From: an uncultured Lachnospiraceae bacterium
GTDB taxonomy: Bacteria; Bacillota; Clostridia; Lachnospirales; Lachnospiraceae
Reading direction: 5' to 3'
Assembly (NCBI GenBank): GCA_947652735.1
Contig: CANTEG010000001.1
Location: forward strand, 124,001-188,000
Length of the DNA stretch: 64,000 nt
How positions within the stretch are numbered: the first letter of the stretch is position 1; each line of letters opens with the position of its first letter. A program made the translations under genes and the position numbers. Below are positions 9,276-18,537 of the stretch, in pieces. The notes under the pieces are model-generated. The model was not told the origin of the DNA and ran no database searches. It saw nothing but the letters and a program-made list of their open reading frames with translations.

Positions 9276-11060
9276 TTAATACACTGTATCAATAAATACA
9301 TCTGTACTTTTCTTTTCTTCTTCCACTACGCTTTTTTCAAAGCCCATATATGGTAATATATTTCTAAATACTTCGCCTGCAACCGGTGCGGCAATTGTTC
9401 CACCATAATAGACTCCCTCTGGTTCGTCAATCAGCACCAGTGTTAATACCTGCGGATTGTCCGATGGCGCAAACCCTACAAAGGAGGCGATGTATTTTCC
9501 ATTTCCTCTCGGCAGTTTTTGGCTTGTTGCCGTTTTGCCACCTATATTGTATCCCTCTACATATGCCTTTCCTCCTGTACCCTCAGACACTACCGCGTCC
9601 AAAAGGTATTTCATTTTCTCAGATGTCTCTGCACTTATGGCATTTTCCTTTTCCTCGTATTCAAGCTTTTCTATAATGTTGTTGTTTTCATCTGTAATGT
9701 ATAGTCCAAAATGAGGTGTTACAAGCTTTCCCCCATTTATCACTGCCGATACCGCCCTCATAAGCTGTAGAGGTGTTATCTGAAACGATTGTCCAAAGGA
9801 CATAACAGCCATATCAACTGTTTTGACATTTTCTTCCTTGTGAAATATTGAGGTTGCTTCTCCCGGAAGATCAACACCCGTTTTCTCAAACAACCCAAGT
9901 GCCCTAAGGTGCTTATAAAAATTTGTTGCACCAAGCCTTGCTCCCACATCCATAAAAACAGGATTGCAGGAATTCATAATTCCTTCCTTGAAGGTTTCCT
10001 GTCCATGACCTGATACCTTATGGCATCTAATTCTTCGGTCATCAACGACTCTGTACCCCGGACAGTAAAATCCGTCATTTTCAGAAACAACATTTTCCTC
10101 AAGGGCTGCTGCTGCGGTAACTACCTTAAATGCCGACCCCGGCTCGTAGGTATCGCTGATACAGAAGCATCTCCACATTTTATTCAGTTTATCCTGTGTG
10201 TTTCCTGTTTCATCTTCACTTGCTGTATTTAACTCAAACGGCTTGTTTAAATTGTACTCTGGTACATCCGCCAGTGCATATATTTCCCCATTTTGAGGAT
10301 TCATAACGATGATACACACTCTTTTTGCAGATTTTTTTTGCAGTACCTCCATAGCCTTTGACTCTGCATAGCTTTGTATATTCACATCCAATGTGAGTAC
10401 AAGATTGTTTCCCGGTATAGGTTCAACCCTGTTTTTTGCCTTATTTTCTACTTCTATTCCCTTTGCATCGGTAAGTGTATTTATGCTGCCATTTGTTCCT
10501 GCAAGCACCTCGTCATACCAGACCTCGATTCCAACAATGCCCTGATTGTCTGCTCCCGTAAATCCTATCACTTTAGATGCAAGCGTTTCATACGGATAAT
10601 ATCTTTTATAGTCATCATCAACCATAACTCCGTCGAGATTCATTTTTCGTATCTCGTCTGCAAGTTCTTTGTCTACATTACTTTTTATTTTTTCTCTTGA
10701 TGATACTTTTTCTACTCTTTTTCTAATTTCTGCCTCATCCATATCAAGCTTTTCCGATAACGTTTTTATTACAATCTCTGCATCCGTTATCTGACTGTGT
10801 ATTACCGATATGGAACATACTGGTTTATTACTTGCAAGGCATGTACCGTTTCTGTCATATATCAGTCCCCGCCTTGCTTTTATGCTTCGTTCCCGCTCCT
10901 GAATAGCAGTTGCAAGTCCTGCATACTTTTCAGACTCAATCACCATCAAATTGATAAGTCTGCCAATAACAACGAGTGAAAACAATATAACGAAGCCGAT
11001 AAAGAAACTTAGTCTGTGCATATTATGCACAACAAACAAATTTGATTTGTTGTCAGACAT
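9276..11060 (-). CDS. Class B penicillin-binding protein (FtsI/SpoVD-like), altered KTG box
   Basis: 594 residues. N-terminal membrane anchor (about 18-40), PBP dimerisation domain (RRGLIYDRNG), then a transpeptidase domain. The active-site Ser is S309 with K312 (SAFK); SCN is at 364-366. The third catalytic box reads KTAT at 509-512 instead of the near-universal KTG/KSG, confirmed in the DNA (AAA ACG GCA ACA). No PASTA domains. It crosslinks septal or spore peptidoglycan. It is the second of two tandem class B PBPs, 74 bases after the first. The ribosome binding site before the ATG is weak. Confidence 0.9.
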   Translation of the reverse strand: MSDNKSNLFVVHNMHRLSFFIGFVILFSLVVIGRLINLMVIESEKYAGLATAIQERERSIKARRGLIYDRNGTCLASNKPVCSISVIHSQITDAEIVIKTLSEKLDMDEAEIRKRVEKVSSREKIKSNVDKELADEIRKMNLDGVMVDDDYKRYYPYETLASKVIGFTGADNQGIVGIEVWYDEVLAGTNGSINTLTDAKGIEVENKAKNRVEPIPGNNLVLTLDVNIQSYAESKAMEVLQKKSAKRVCIIVMNPQNGEIYALADVPEYNLNKPFELNTASEDETGNTQDKLNKMWRCFCISDTYEPGSAFKVVTAAAALEENVVSENDGFYCPGYRVVDDRRIRCHKVSGHGQETFKEGIMNSCNPVFMDVGARLGATNFYKHLRALGLFEKTGVDLPGEATSIFHKEENVKTVDMAVMSFGQSFQITPLQLMRAVSAVINGGKLVTPHFGLYITDENNNIIEKLEYEEKENAISAETSEKMKYLLDAVVSEGTGGKAYVEGYNIGGKTATSQKLPRGNGKYIASFVGFAPSDNPQVLTLVLIDEPEGVYYGGTIAAPVAGEVFRNILPYMGFEKSVVEEEKKSTDVFIDTVY

Positions 11061-11134
11061 TTACCATCTTCCATTTATTTACAACATTACTTAATTGTAT
11101 TTTGAATTTATGGATTGTATAACAACCGAAAACA

Positions 11135-13237
11135 TTATTCCGTTGGTTCTCCAGCACTTTCTTCCGTATTTTCCTCTGTATTTTGTTCGGTATCAGCTTC
11201 TGTGGTTCCCTCTGTACTTTCTTCAGGACTTTCCTCGCCACCTTCTGGTGATTCAGTCGTATTTTCTCCACTTTCGCCGTCTTCCGAAGTGTCACCATAC
11301 GGATTTTCACCGCCTGCGATATCGTTGACAGGTATCACATCGCCATATATGGAATCAACAACCTCATTAGTTGTATTTGTCAAATCTATATTATAATTAT
11401 CATTCAGCTTATAAATGTTCATGTACGGGAATATATCCTCTGCTATCTCCCGAAACAAATTCTTTGCCGCAAGACTGTAGGATTGTTTTCCTGGTTCATC
11501 CACAACCACATATATCATAACCTGTGGATTGTCAATCGGAGCAAAGCCTATAAAGGAAAGAATATATCTGCCATTTCCTCTTGGCAGTTTCTCCGCAGTA
11601 CCACTTTTTCCGCCGACCTCATATCCCTCAACACTTGCCTGCTCACCAGTTCCCTGGTCAATAACCTTGAACAATATATCCCTCATGGTTGCTGAGGTTT
11701 CCTCTGATATTGTTCTTCTTACAAGAACATTTTCCTTATTATCAATTATATTTCCTTTTTCATCTTCTATTCTTTGGACAATGCTCGGTTCATAATAGTA
11801 TCCACCATTTACCAGAGAGCAAAAGGCAGTTCCAAGCTGTATCATGGATACACACACACCCTGTCCAAAGGAGGATGTTGCAAGCTCAACCTCATTCAAT
11901 CTGTCCTTGTGATATATAACAGTTGCAAATGAGTCCGCATCCGGTTCCCCCGGAATATCGAGATTTGTCATTTGACCAAATCCAAACCTCACCTGATATT
12001 TATCAAAGTTTGAGGCTCCCTCTTTTGCAGCTATCTGCATAAGTGCATCATTACACGAATTTTCAAGTGCCTGGGCTATGGTTTCTGTTCCGTGTCCTGC
12101 ATGATACCAGCATTGAACATAATAGATATCCTTCTGTTCTCCACCATCGCAAAGGAACGTATCATTGCTGTTTATCACATTTTCCTCCAGTGCCCCTGCA
12201 ACAGTAAACGCTTTATACGTGGAGCCTGGCTCATAAACATCACTAATAGCAAAATTTCTCCAAAGCTTGTTTAATGCATTAACCGTCTCCTCATCAGATG
12301 CATTTTTCATATGTTCCTTAAATTCATCATCTGACAGTTCAGGAAACTGATATCTTGTCGCATTGATATCATATGCATCATTCGGGTCAAAGGTATGTGA
12401 GTTATAGAGTGCAAGTACATTGCATGTTTGTGGATCCATAACAAGCACCGAAACATTTTTTGCACTTTCTTCACCCGCCATAAACTCATCTACATTTTCC
12501 TGAACAAGTGACTGCAATTTTGCGTCTATACTTGTGACAAGATTGTATCCATTTACTGCTGGTTCAACCGTGTTTGTCATACTGTAATCATTATTTAAAT
12601 ACGAATATTCCCTTCCATTGCTTCCATTCAGGTAACTATTGTAGTTTTGCTCTATTCCATACATTCCTACATTTCCGCTTACCGTAAATCCAAGAAGGTG
12701 ACAGGCGAGCTCATTGTTCGGGTATATTCTGACATATTCTTCTTCAAAGTAAATACCTGTTACAAGCTTTCCCTCATCTGTTTTCTTATAATCCTCAAAA
12801 GGTTTAACAACATCGTATTCAAGTTTTTTCTTGGCTATCTCATAATACGAGTTCTCATTCTTTAAAAGCTTATTTATTTCATCATCTGACAGTCCAAAAT
12901 ATTCTTTCAGTGCATTTTTTGTAATGTCAGTAGACTTTTTATTTATCGGATTCAGGATATTTTTAGGTTCAAGGATAAGATTATATACCTTTTTCGTTGT
13001 GGCAAGAACCGTTCCGTTTGAATCGAGTATATCTCCCCGTCTGTACGGTATAACTGTGCTAGTATATCCCTGCTGTGCAAGTACCTTTTGTTCATATCTC
13101 GCACCATCGTTTATGTTTAAATATACAAGTCTGAATATCAGAACAGCGATAACGGTCAAAAATGCCCCAAGTGCAATAAGCAGTCTTTTTTTCATTCTTG
13201 ACAGAAATCTTCTTCTTTTTTTCTTTTTCTTTACCAA
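11135..13237 (-). CDS. Class B penicillin-binding protein (FtsI/PBP2-type) with acidic Thr/Glu-rich tail
   Basis: 700 residues. Very basic N-terminus (KKKKKRRR), one membrane helix at about 18-38, a dimerisation domain, and a transpeptidase domain with S339-TYK342, SCN at 393-395 and KSGT at 544-547, all intact. The last 55 or so residues are repetitive Glu/Thr/Gly/Ser sequence (motif TEENTEE and variants), a low-complexity tail outside the membrane. The start is TTG at 13237, 7 bases after AAGGTGG. Position directly after ftsL matches the division-specific transpeptidase that partners FtsW. Confidence 0.92.
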   Translation of the reverse strand: MVKKKKKRRRFLSRMKKRLLIALGAFLTVIAVLIFRLVYLNINDGARYEQKVLAQQGYTSTVIPYRRGDILDSNGTVLATTKKVYNLILEPKNILNPINKKSTDITKNALKEYFGLSDDEINKLLKNENSYYEIAKKKLEYDVVKPFEDYKKTDEGKLVTGIYFEEEYVRIYPNNELACHLLGFTVSGNVGMYGIEQNYNSYLNGSNGREYSYLNNDYSMTNTVEPAVNGYNLVTSIDAKLQSLVQENVDEFMAGEESAKNVSVLVMDPQTCNVLALYNSHTFDPNDAYDINATRYQFPELSDDEFKEHMKNASDEETVNALNKLWRNFAISDVYEPGSTYKAFTVAGALEENVINSNDTFLCDGGEQKDIYYVQCWYHAGHGTETIAQALENSCNDALMQIAAKEGASNFDKYQVRFGFGQMTNLDIPGEPDADSFATVIYHKDRLNEVELATSSFGQGVCVSMIQLGTAFCSLVNGGYYYEPSIVQRIEDEKGNIIDNKENVLVRRTISEETSATMRDILFKVIDQGTGEQASVEGYEVGGKSGTAEKLPRGNGRYILSFIGFAPIDNPQVMIYVVVDEPGKQSYSLAAKNLFREIAEDIFPYMNIYKLNDNYNIDLTNTTNEVVDSIYGDVIPVNDIAGGENPYGDTSEDGESGENTTESPEGGEESPEESTEGTTEADTEQNTEENTEESAGEPTE

Positions 13238-13279
13238 TGTAATTCCACCTTATTTTTTAAACACTAAAATTTCCCGAGG

Positions 13280-13780
13280 CTAATTTGCCTCAGGAACATC
13301 CTGATACTGTTTTACATAGTCCTCATTAGCGCCTTCGTAATATACAATCTGTCCGCTTCTTGCGTATACCATTCCAAGCTCATTGGTAGCAACATCGTAT
13401 ATCTCATCCAGCGTATACATATTTTCTACACTTGCCTTATATGCTGCATTATCAGCCTGTATTGTTTCAAGCTGTGCCTCTAAGCTGTTTATATTATCTT
13501 TTTGTTCCTTTACCCTGGACTCCATAAAAAGCATTGTCGTACATGCTGCTATCATAATAAAGACAGCCGACACAACAAATATTGTATACTTGAGGTCAAA
13601 AGCAAGTGCCCTGTCAAGCGACGCAGGAATACCCTGTCTATTTTTCTTTGTCTGACCCCTTCTTTGTTCTCTCTCAGGAGCCTCATGCCTTTCAGGCCTC
13701 TGGCGTCTTTCAGGTGCTGCCTCAACCTTCCTTACGGCACTGCCCTCTATGTAATACATGTTTTTAATTCTTTCACTCAT
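13280..13780 (-). CDS. ftsL: Cell division protein FtsL
   Basis: 166 residues. Arg/Glu/Gln-rich cytoplasmic N-terminus (about 1-60), one membrane helix (about 63-88, [17 protein letters not shown]), then a short coiled coil (about 90-115) and a DivIC/FtsL-like tail containing [14 protein letters not shown]. Sequence of FtsL is poorly conserved, so the call rests on topology and on position between rsmH and the first PBP. It overlaps rsmH by four bases (ATGA), indicating translational coupling. Confidence 0.85.
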   Translation of the reverse strand: MSERIKNMYYIEGSAVRKVEAAPERRQRPERHEAPEREQRRGQTKKNRQGIPASLDRALAFDLKYTIFVVSAVFIMIAACTTMLFMESRVKEQKDNINSLEAQLETIQADNAAYKASVENMYTLDEIYDVATNELGMVYARSGQIVYYEGANEDYVKQYQDVPEAN

Positions 13781-14727
13781 GTTGTCATCTCCCTTGTTTT
13801 TTCAAACACTCTAAGCTTTGAACTTTTTGCCCTTTTGTTTATACTTAGTTCCTCTGTCCCCGGTATAATCGGTTTTCTGGTAATAACAGTTCCCTTAGGA
13901 ACCTTACCACATGTACACACCGGAAAATTCGGCGGACATATACACGGATACATGTTTCTCTTAAATATACTTTTTACAATCCTGTCCTCAAGAGAATGAA
14001 ATGTTATAATTGCAAGTCGTCCTCCCGGATTCAGAAGATCTATCATTTTATCTATGGAATTTTCTAAAACATCCAACTCGTGATTTAGTTCAATCCTGAT
14101 AGCCTGAAATGTTTTCTTGGACGGATGGCCTGTCCCCTGTCTTACTCTTGCAGGGATTGCGGCTTTGATTATCTCGTTTAGTTCGCCTGTAGTTTCTATA
14201 GGCTTGTCCTGTCTTGCTTTCACAATATGTTTAGCAATGTTTTTCGCAAAACCATCTTCCCCATAATCCCGTATTACCCTGAACAATTCCATCTCTGAGT
14301 AATCATTGACTATGTCCCTTGCCGTTATGCCTATGCTTTGATCCATACGCATATCAAGTGGTGTGTCTTCCTTGTATGTAAATCCCCTCTCAACATTATC
14401 AAGCTGATAAGAAGATACTCCGAGGTCAAGGACTATCCCATCGACACCGCCAACGGACAGTCCTTTTAATACGGAGTCTATATCCTGATAATTACTATGG
14501 ACAATTGTTACCTTGTCCATGTAATCAACAAGTCTTTTTGTTGCAGCGGCAATTGCATCCATGTCCTGATCCAGTCCGATTAATTTTCCCTTCTTACCAA
14601 GATGCTTACAGATTTCCAAAGAATGTCCCCCACCGCCTAAGGTTCCATCCACATATATTCCATCCGGTTTTATATTTAAGCTCTCGATTGTTTCATCCAG
14701 GAGAACCGATATGTGTTTAAATTCCAT
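13777..14727 (-). CDS. rsmH: 16S rRNA (cytosine1402-N4)-methyltransferase RsmH (MraW)
   Basis: 316 residues. SAM-dependent methyltransferase for C1402 of 16S rRNA. Motifs are [10 protein letters not shown] at the N-terminus, the SAM-binding [37 protein letters not shown] and [12 protein letters not shown]. Length is normal. AGGAG lies 7 bases before the ATG. It begins 10 bases after mraZ, the standard order. Confidence 0.97.
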   Translation of the reverse strand: MEFKHISVLLDETIESLNIKPDGIYVDGTLGGGGHSLEICKHLGKKGKLIGLDQDMDAIAAATKRLVDYMDKVTIVHSNYQDIDSVLKGLSVGGVDGIVLDLGVSSYQLDNVERGFTYKEDTPLDMRMDQSIGITARDIVNDYSEMELFRVIRDYGEDGFAKNIAKHIVKARQDKPIETTGELNEIIKAAIPARVRQGTGHPSKKTFQAIRIELNHELDVLENSIDKMIDLLNPGGRLAIITFHSLEDRIVKSIFKRNMYPCICPPNFPVCTCGKVPKGTVITRKPIIPGTEELSINKRAKSSKLRVFEKTREMTT

Positions 14728-14737
14728 TCACTATCTC

Positions 14738-15181
14738 CTATATTACATATTTTGAGCTTACATCCATAGATATCTCATTGATATCCATCTCATCAACATC
14801 GTTAAACTTCTCCCACGAATCCTTGTCCCATATTTCAGCTATGGAACCATTTCCTACCAAAACCACTTCTTTATCTATATTTGCCCATGTCCTAAGCGTC
14901 TGTGGAATGACTATTCTAAATTGTCCGTCGACCTCACAGTCAGTCGCTGAGCCTTGGAAGAAGATTTTAAATTTACGGGCATTTACGTCCGATACAGGCA
15001 GGGCATTTAATTTTTCTGAAAATGTTTCCCACTCACTATCCGGATATGCATAAATGTTATGATCCATGCCTTTACAAAGCACAAAATTATCGCCAAGACC
15101 ATCTCTAAGTCTCGCCGGTATAATTAATCTGCCCTTTGCGTCCAGATTATGATTCGATTGGCCCTTCATGCCTTTTGTCAT
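14738..15181 (-). CDS. mraZ: Transcriptional regulator MraZ
   Basis: 147 residues with two SpoVT/AbrB-like MraZ repeats. The N-terminal repeat has the signature LDAKGRLIIPARLRDGLG; the second has the related VDGQFRIVIPQTLR. MraZ is a ring-shaped DNA-binding protein that represses its own division operon. The start could be ATG at 15181 or the in-frame ATG four codons later (MKGQSNHNLDAKGR); the second aligns better with typical MraZ N-termini. Upstream there are repeated GTGG boxes that fit autoregulation. Confidence 0.95.
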   Translation of the reverse strand: MTKGMKGQSNHNLDAKGRLIIPARLRDGLGDNFVLCKGMDHNIYAYPDSEWETFSEKLNALPVSDVNARKFKIFFQGSATDCEVDGQFRIVIPQTLRTWANIDKEVVLVGNGSIAEIWDKDSWEKFNDVDEMDINEISMDVSSKYVI

Positions 15182-15248
15182 CTTCCGCTTTTCCTTTCTA
15201 CCTGTAAGAACGTCTTCCCAAGGTATACTGTAGATGTATTATGTAACT

Positions 15249-15290
15249 CCACTGTACTACACTTTAATACCACTTCACATCCACTTCACT
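15249..15290 (-). promoter_or_regulatory. MraZ box cluster upstream of mraZ
   Basis: Read on the minus strand, GTGG, GTGG, GTGT and GTGG cores begin at helical-turn spacing (start-to-start 11, 11 and 10 bases; plus-strand positions 15281, 15270, 15259, 15249). A further GTGAA precedes the first. This matches the known MraZ operator architecture of several direct repeats with GTGG-type cores at about 10-bp period in front of mraZ. The cluster lies 68-109 bases upstream of the mraZ start. A clear -35/-10 pair was not assigned. Confidence 0.75.
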
Positions 15291-15303
15291 CATTTTATTA
15301 CAG

Positions 15304-15340
15304 AAAAAAAAGAATTGCAATAGGGAAATCGCAATTCTTT
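15304..15340 (-). terminator. Intrinsic terminator downstream of lgt
   Basis: Stem AAAGAATTGC / GCAATTCTTT with a 12-base loop; on the minus strand it is followed by an uninterrupted T run. It lies about 135 bases after the lgt stop and just upstream of the MraZ boxes. It therefore separates the ychF-lgt transcript from the division operon. Confidence 0.8.
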
Positions 15341-15474
15341 TCTTATATCAGCTTAAATATGTCACAAAACAGACGTTTTGTTTTTGTATATTTTGTACAA
15401 TTCGATTGTTATTTTACATCCACTTTACTTTTTTCAAGGTCATCTATAAAGTTATACCCCGACACCAAAAGACG

Positions 15475-16401
15475 TTATGAGGATGCCGAGTCCTCAATTG
15501 TCTTCACATAGTCAATACGTTTCTTAACTAATATCACTGATGCTGCTAAAACGCACACAGCAGCAAGCAGCTGTGATACTCTTATGTTTAACCCTGGTAC
15601 AAAAAGGGAATCCGTTCTTAATCCTTCTATCCATACCCTGCCTAGTCCGTATCCCCAAAGATATAGAAGAAACAACTCTCCGTCAAACTTTTTATGTTTG
15701 CGGTATACCATGATAAATATGAGCAGTGCCAAATTCCACATGGATTCGTAAAGGAACGTTGGATGAACGCTTATCCAGCTCATTCCATCTATTGATACCA
15801 CATTTTCAGCCATCTTTTGTGTTATAACACCTGCATTAACCAGTCCGTTCAAAGATGAGCCGGCATTAAAATAATCCAACGGAATACACATTGCAAAAAG
15901 AGAATCTGTATACTCCCCAAACGCCTCCCTGTTAAAGAAGTTGCCCCATCTTCCCATGATTTGTCCAATCAGAAGCCCCATACATATGGTATCTGCCATG
16001 AGGGCGAACTTTACGTTCTTCTTTTTTGCAAAGATAACCGTAACAATTATACCCGCAATAACTCCACCATATATAGCAAGACCACCGCCTCTTATGTTTA
16101 TTACGTCAATAAGTGTTTCCTTAAAACCTTTTCCTGCCCTGAAATAATCTTTCCAGCTAAATATAATATAGTAAATTCTCGCACCTATGATAGATGGTAT
16201 AATAAGCCAAAGGGCATAATCCAGATAAAGCTCGTCATTTTGACCTGTCCGCTTTGCTTCTTTGGCCACAAGTATATATGCCACAAAAAAGCCAAGTGCA
16301 ATGATGATTCCATAAAATTTTATTTCAAACCCAAATATGGAAAAACCGTCTTTTATATTTTTTAAAACAATTCCAAGATTTGGAAATCTTATATCAAACA
16401 T
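15475..16401 (-). CDS. lgt: Prolipoprotein diacylglyceryl transferase Lgt
   Basis: 308 residues, seven or so membrane helices. It transfers diacylglycerol from phosphatidylglycerol to the lipobox Cys of prolipoproteins. The Lgt signature GRWGNFFNREAFG is present, as are RGGGLAIYGGVIAG, HPTFLYESMWN and the C-terminal GLGRVWIEGLRTDSL segment. It follows ychF by 10 bases and is probably cotranscribed with it. A substrate lipoprotein is encoded at 50.4 kb. Confidence 0.96.
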   Translation of the reverse strand: MFDIRFPNLGIVLKNIKDGFSIFGFEIKFYGIIIALGFFVAYILVAKEAKRTGQNDELYLDYALWLIIPSIIGARIYYIIFSWKDYFRAGKGFKETLIDVINIRGGGLAIYGGVIAGIIVTVIFAKKKNVKFALMADTICMGLLIGQIMGRWGNFFNREAFGEYTDSLFAMCIPLDYFNAGSSLNGLVNAGVITQKMAENVVSIDGMSWISVHPTFLYESMWNLALLIFIMVYRKHKKFDGELFLLYLWGYGLGRVWIEGLRTDSLFVPGLNIRVSQLLAAVCVLAASVILVKKRIDYVKTIEDSASS

Positions 16402-16411
16402 ACTCTAACCT

Positions 16412-17509
16412 CTACACATTAAATTTAAACAGAATTACATCTCCATCCTTGACAACGTACTCTTTGCCTTCCTGTCTTACAAGGCCTTTTTCCTTTGCCG
16501 CAAGCATTGACGCAGATTCCATAAGGTCATCAAAGGCAACCACTTCCGCCTTGATGAAGCCTCTCTCGAAATCCGTGTGTATTTTTCCTGCTGCCTGAGG
16601 TGCTTTTGTTCCCTTCGTAATCGTCCATGCCCTCGTCTCGTCCTCTCCTGATGTCAGGTAGCTTATCAGTCCGAGAAGTGAGTAACTTGCCTTTATCAGC
16701 TTGTCCAAGCCTGACTCGGAAACTCCAAGTTCCTCCAAAAACATCATTTTCTCATCATCGTCAAGCTCCGATATTTCCTGTTCAATCTGGGCGCAGACAG
16801 CAAACACTTCACTGCCAAACTTTCCTGCATATTCCCTTACTTTCTGAACATACTCATTTGACGCACCATCGTCCGCTATATCGTCCTCAGCGACATTGGC
16901 TGCATATATAACCGGCTTCCCTGTGAGAAGATTATATTCCTTCAGCCACTTAATCTCGTCCTCATCATCCGTTTTATATGATATGGCAAGCTTGCCCTCC
17001 TCAAGATGCTCCTTTACCTTCTTTTGAAGCTCAAGCTCCTTTGCAAGAGTCTTATTATTATTTGCACCTCTTACCGTTTTTGCAATTCTTCTGTCCAGCA
17101 CTTCAACATCTGCAAAAATAAGTTCAAGGTTGATTGTCTCAATATCCCTGATAGGGTCAACACTTCCGTCAACGTGAATTACATTTGAGTCCTCGAAGCA
17201 TCTGACTACATGAACGATTGCATCCGTTTCCCTTATGTTAGAGAGGAACTGATTGCCCAAGCCCTCACCCTTTGACGCTCCCTTTACAAGCCCTGCAATA
17301 TCCACAAATTCAATAACCGCAGGTGTAGTCTTTGCAGAATTATACATTTTAGTCAAAGCATCAAGCCTTTTATCAGGTACAGGAACAATTCCCACATTCG
17401 GGTCTATTGTGCAGAATGGATAATTTGCAGATTCTGCTCCTGCCTTTGTCAATGAATTAAATAATGTACTTTTTCCCACGTTCGGAAGCCCGACGATTCC
17501 TAACTTCAT
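16412..17509 (-). CDS. ychF: Redox-regulated ATPase/GTPase YchF (Obg family)
   Basis: 365 residues from ATG at 17509. P-loop GLPNVGKSTLFN, PFCTIDPNVG, switch DIAGLVKGASKGEGLGN, and the NVAEDD segment replacing the NKxD motif, as is typical of this ATP-preferring Obg relative. The C-terminal TGS-like domain includes AWTITKGTKAPQAAGKIHTDFERGFI. An upstream in-frame start adds 19 residues not found in the family; AGGAG is 8 bases before 17509. YchF associates with ribosomes and stress responses. It heads a two-gene unit with lgt. Confidence 0.95.
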   Translation of the reverse strand: MKLGIVGLPNVGKSTLFNSLTKAGAESANYPFCTIDPNVGIVPVPDKRLDALTKMYNSAKTTPAVIEFVDIAGLVKGASKGEGLGNQFLSNIRETDAIVHVVRCFEDSNVIHVDGSVDPIRDIETINLELIFADVEVLDRRIAKTVRGANNNKTLAKELELQKKVKEHLEEGKLAISYKTDDEDEIKWLKEYNLLTGKPVIYAANVAEDDIADDGASNEYVQKVREYAGKFGSEVFAVCAQIEQEISELDDDEKMMFLEELGVSESGLDKLIKASYSLLGLISYLTSGEDETRAWTITKGTKAPQAAGKIHTDFERGFIKAEVVAFDDLMESASMLAAKEKGLVRQEGKEYVVKDGDVILFKFNV

Positions 17510-17564
17510 TTCATATTCTCCTTTTGTTTGAACATCAATAAAATACCAAAATACAATGACTTGC

Positions 17565-17593
17565 ATTATATCACAAGAAAAACCGATTGTCTA
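17565..17593 (-). promoter_or_regulatory. Sigma-70-type promoter for ychF-lgt
   Basis: On the minus strand TAGACA (17588-17593) is followed after exactly 17 bases by TATAAT (17565-17570). Transcription would begin near 17558, leaving a leader of about 50 bases before the ychF ATG. Confidence 0.75.
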
Positions 17594-17621
17594 TATTTGA
17601 CACTTTGTCTATCATAATGTT

Positions 17622-17648
17622 AAAAAGAACACGTCTATGCGTGTTCTT
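17622..17648 (-). terminator. Intrinsic terminator after the DUF6033-like gene
   Basis: Perfect 9-bp stem AAGAACACG / CGTGTTCTT with a 6-base loop. On the minus strand it is followed by TTTAA. It lies about 30 bases after the stop at 17677 and upstream of the ychF promoter. Confidence 0.8.
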
Positions 17649-17676
17649 AAATTACATGTTTAAAATTTTATTCCGC

Positions 17677-18408
17677 TTACACCAAAACACCTGCCGCTTC
17701 CATCACGCCCTGCTTATAAGCCGCAATTACAGCGTTCAAATTCTCTGAAGCCGCCATATATGTATATTCTTTCACATTCTCCTTTCTGTCGGCGATAAGC
17801 TCCGTCATGTTCTGCTTCCTGTATGCAATATCCATATACTGTTTCCGTCTTTCTGCCGCTTCCTCACTGTGCTCTTTATATTGTCTTTTTCGTTTTGCCT
17901 TTGCCTCATCCTCAGCTTTCATCTTAGCCTTTATCTTTGCCCTTACTTCCGGTTTCAGGTCACCACTGATATAGTGTGTCACAGTACCATCGGAATGAAT
18001 GACAATGCCAGAGGAATGAATTTCATGCCCCATTGCTGAAATTTCCGCCTGAACCCTTGGCAGAGAATTAAAATAATCCTGTATCTTTTCTTCGTAATGA
18101 ACAGCCTTTTCAGGGTCTTTTGCCATTTCTTCCAAAATATTTGATGCAATGACAACATTTCCTGTGCCTGCCGTCCCTGCACCAAGGCGGTCCATACTCC
18201 TTTGGTCTTTTCCTACTGTCTGGGTGGAAACTCCCAAGCCGTATTTTTGTTTCAAATATTCCGTGTATGCATCTTCCTTTGCGGTTTTCGTTTCCCCTGT
18301 TTTTTGTAACTGCTCCGTGAATCCTGTTTCGCTTGTAGCGGTTTTCTTCGTCTTGTTTGCATACTGATATGCCGCTGCCAAAGCTCCGTTTACTCCTAAC
18401 ATACTCAT
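17677..18408 (-). CDS. DUF6033-like protein of unknown function
   Basis: 243 residues, soluble, no signal or membrane segment. It starts MSMLGVNGALAAAYQYANK, the type of N-terminus seen in DUF6033-like proteins of Lachnospiraceae (family assignment from memory, not searched). A central conserved-looking stretch is IVIHSDGTVTHYISGDLKPEV (about 131-151). A charged, Lys/Arg/Glu-rich helical segment (about 155-195) follows. AGGAGG is 6 bases before the ATG. It is monocistronic, with its own terminator. The function is not known. Confidence 0.7.
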   Translation of the reverse strand: MSMLGVNGALAAAYQYANKTKKTATSETGFTEQLQKTGETKTAKEDAYTEYLKQKYGLGVSTQTVGKDQRSMDRLGAGTAGTGNVVIASNILEEMAKDPEKAVHYEEKIQDYFNSLPRVQAEISAMGHEIHSSGIVIHSDGTVTHYISGDLKPEVRAKIKAKMKAEDEAKAKRKRQYKEHSEEAAERRKQYMDIAYRKQNMTELIADRKENVKEYTYMAASENLNAVIAAYKQGVMEAAGVLV

Positions 18409-18537
18409 TTCCTTCCTCCTTTAAACACGTCTGTAATGCTCTGTGTTTTATATCGTCAAAAATTTTCTGTTTTATGGCAAAACGGAATAAACGACTACTT
18501 TATGGGAATGAACGGTACATATACTACTGTCAACCGT

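Noticed and set aside
17598..17620. Plus-strand TTGACA near ychF promoter
   Set aside because: No matching -10 at suitable spacing and no plus-strand gene follows.
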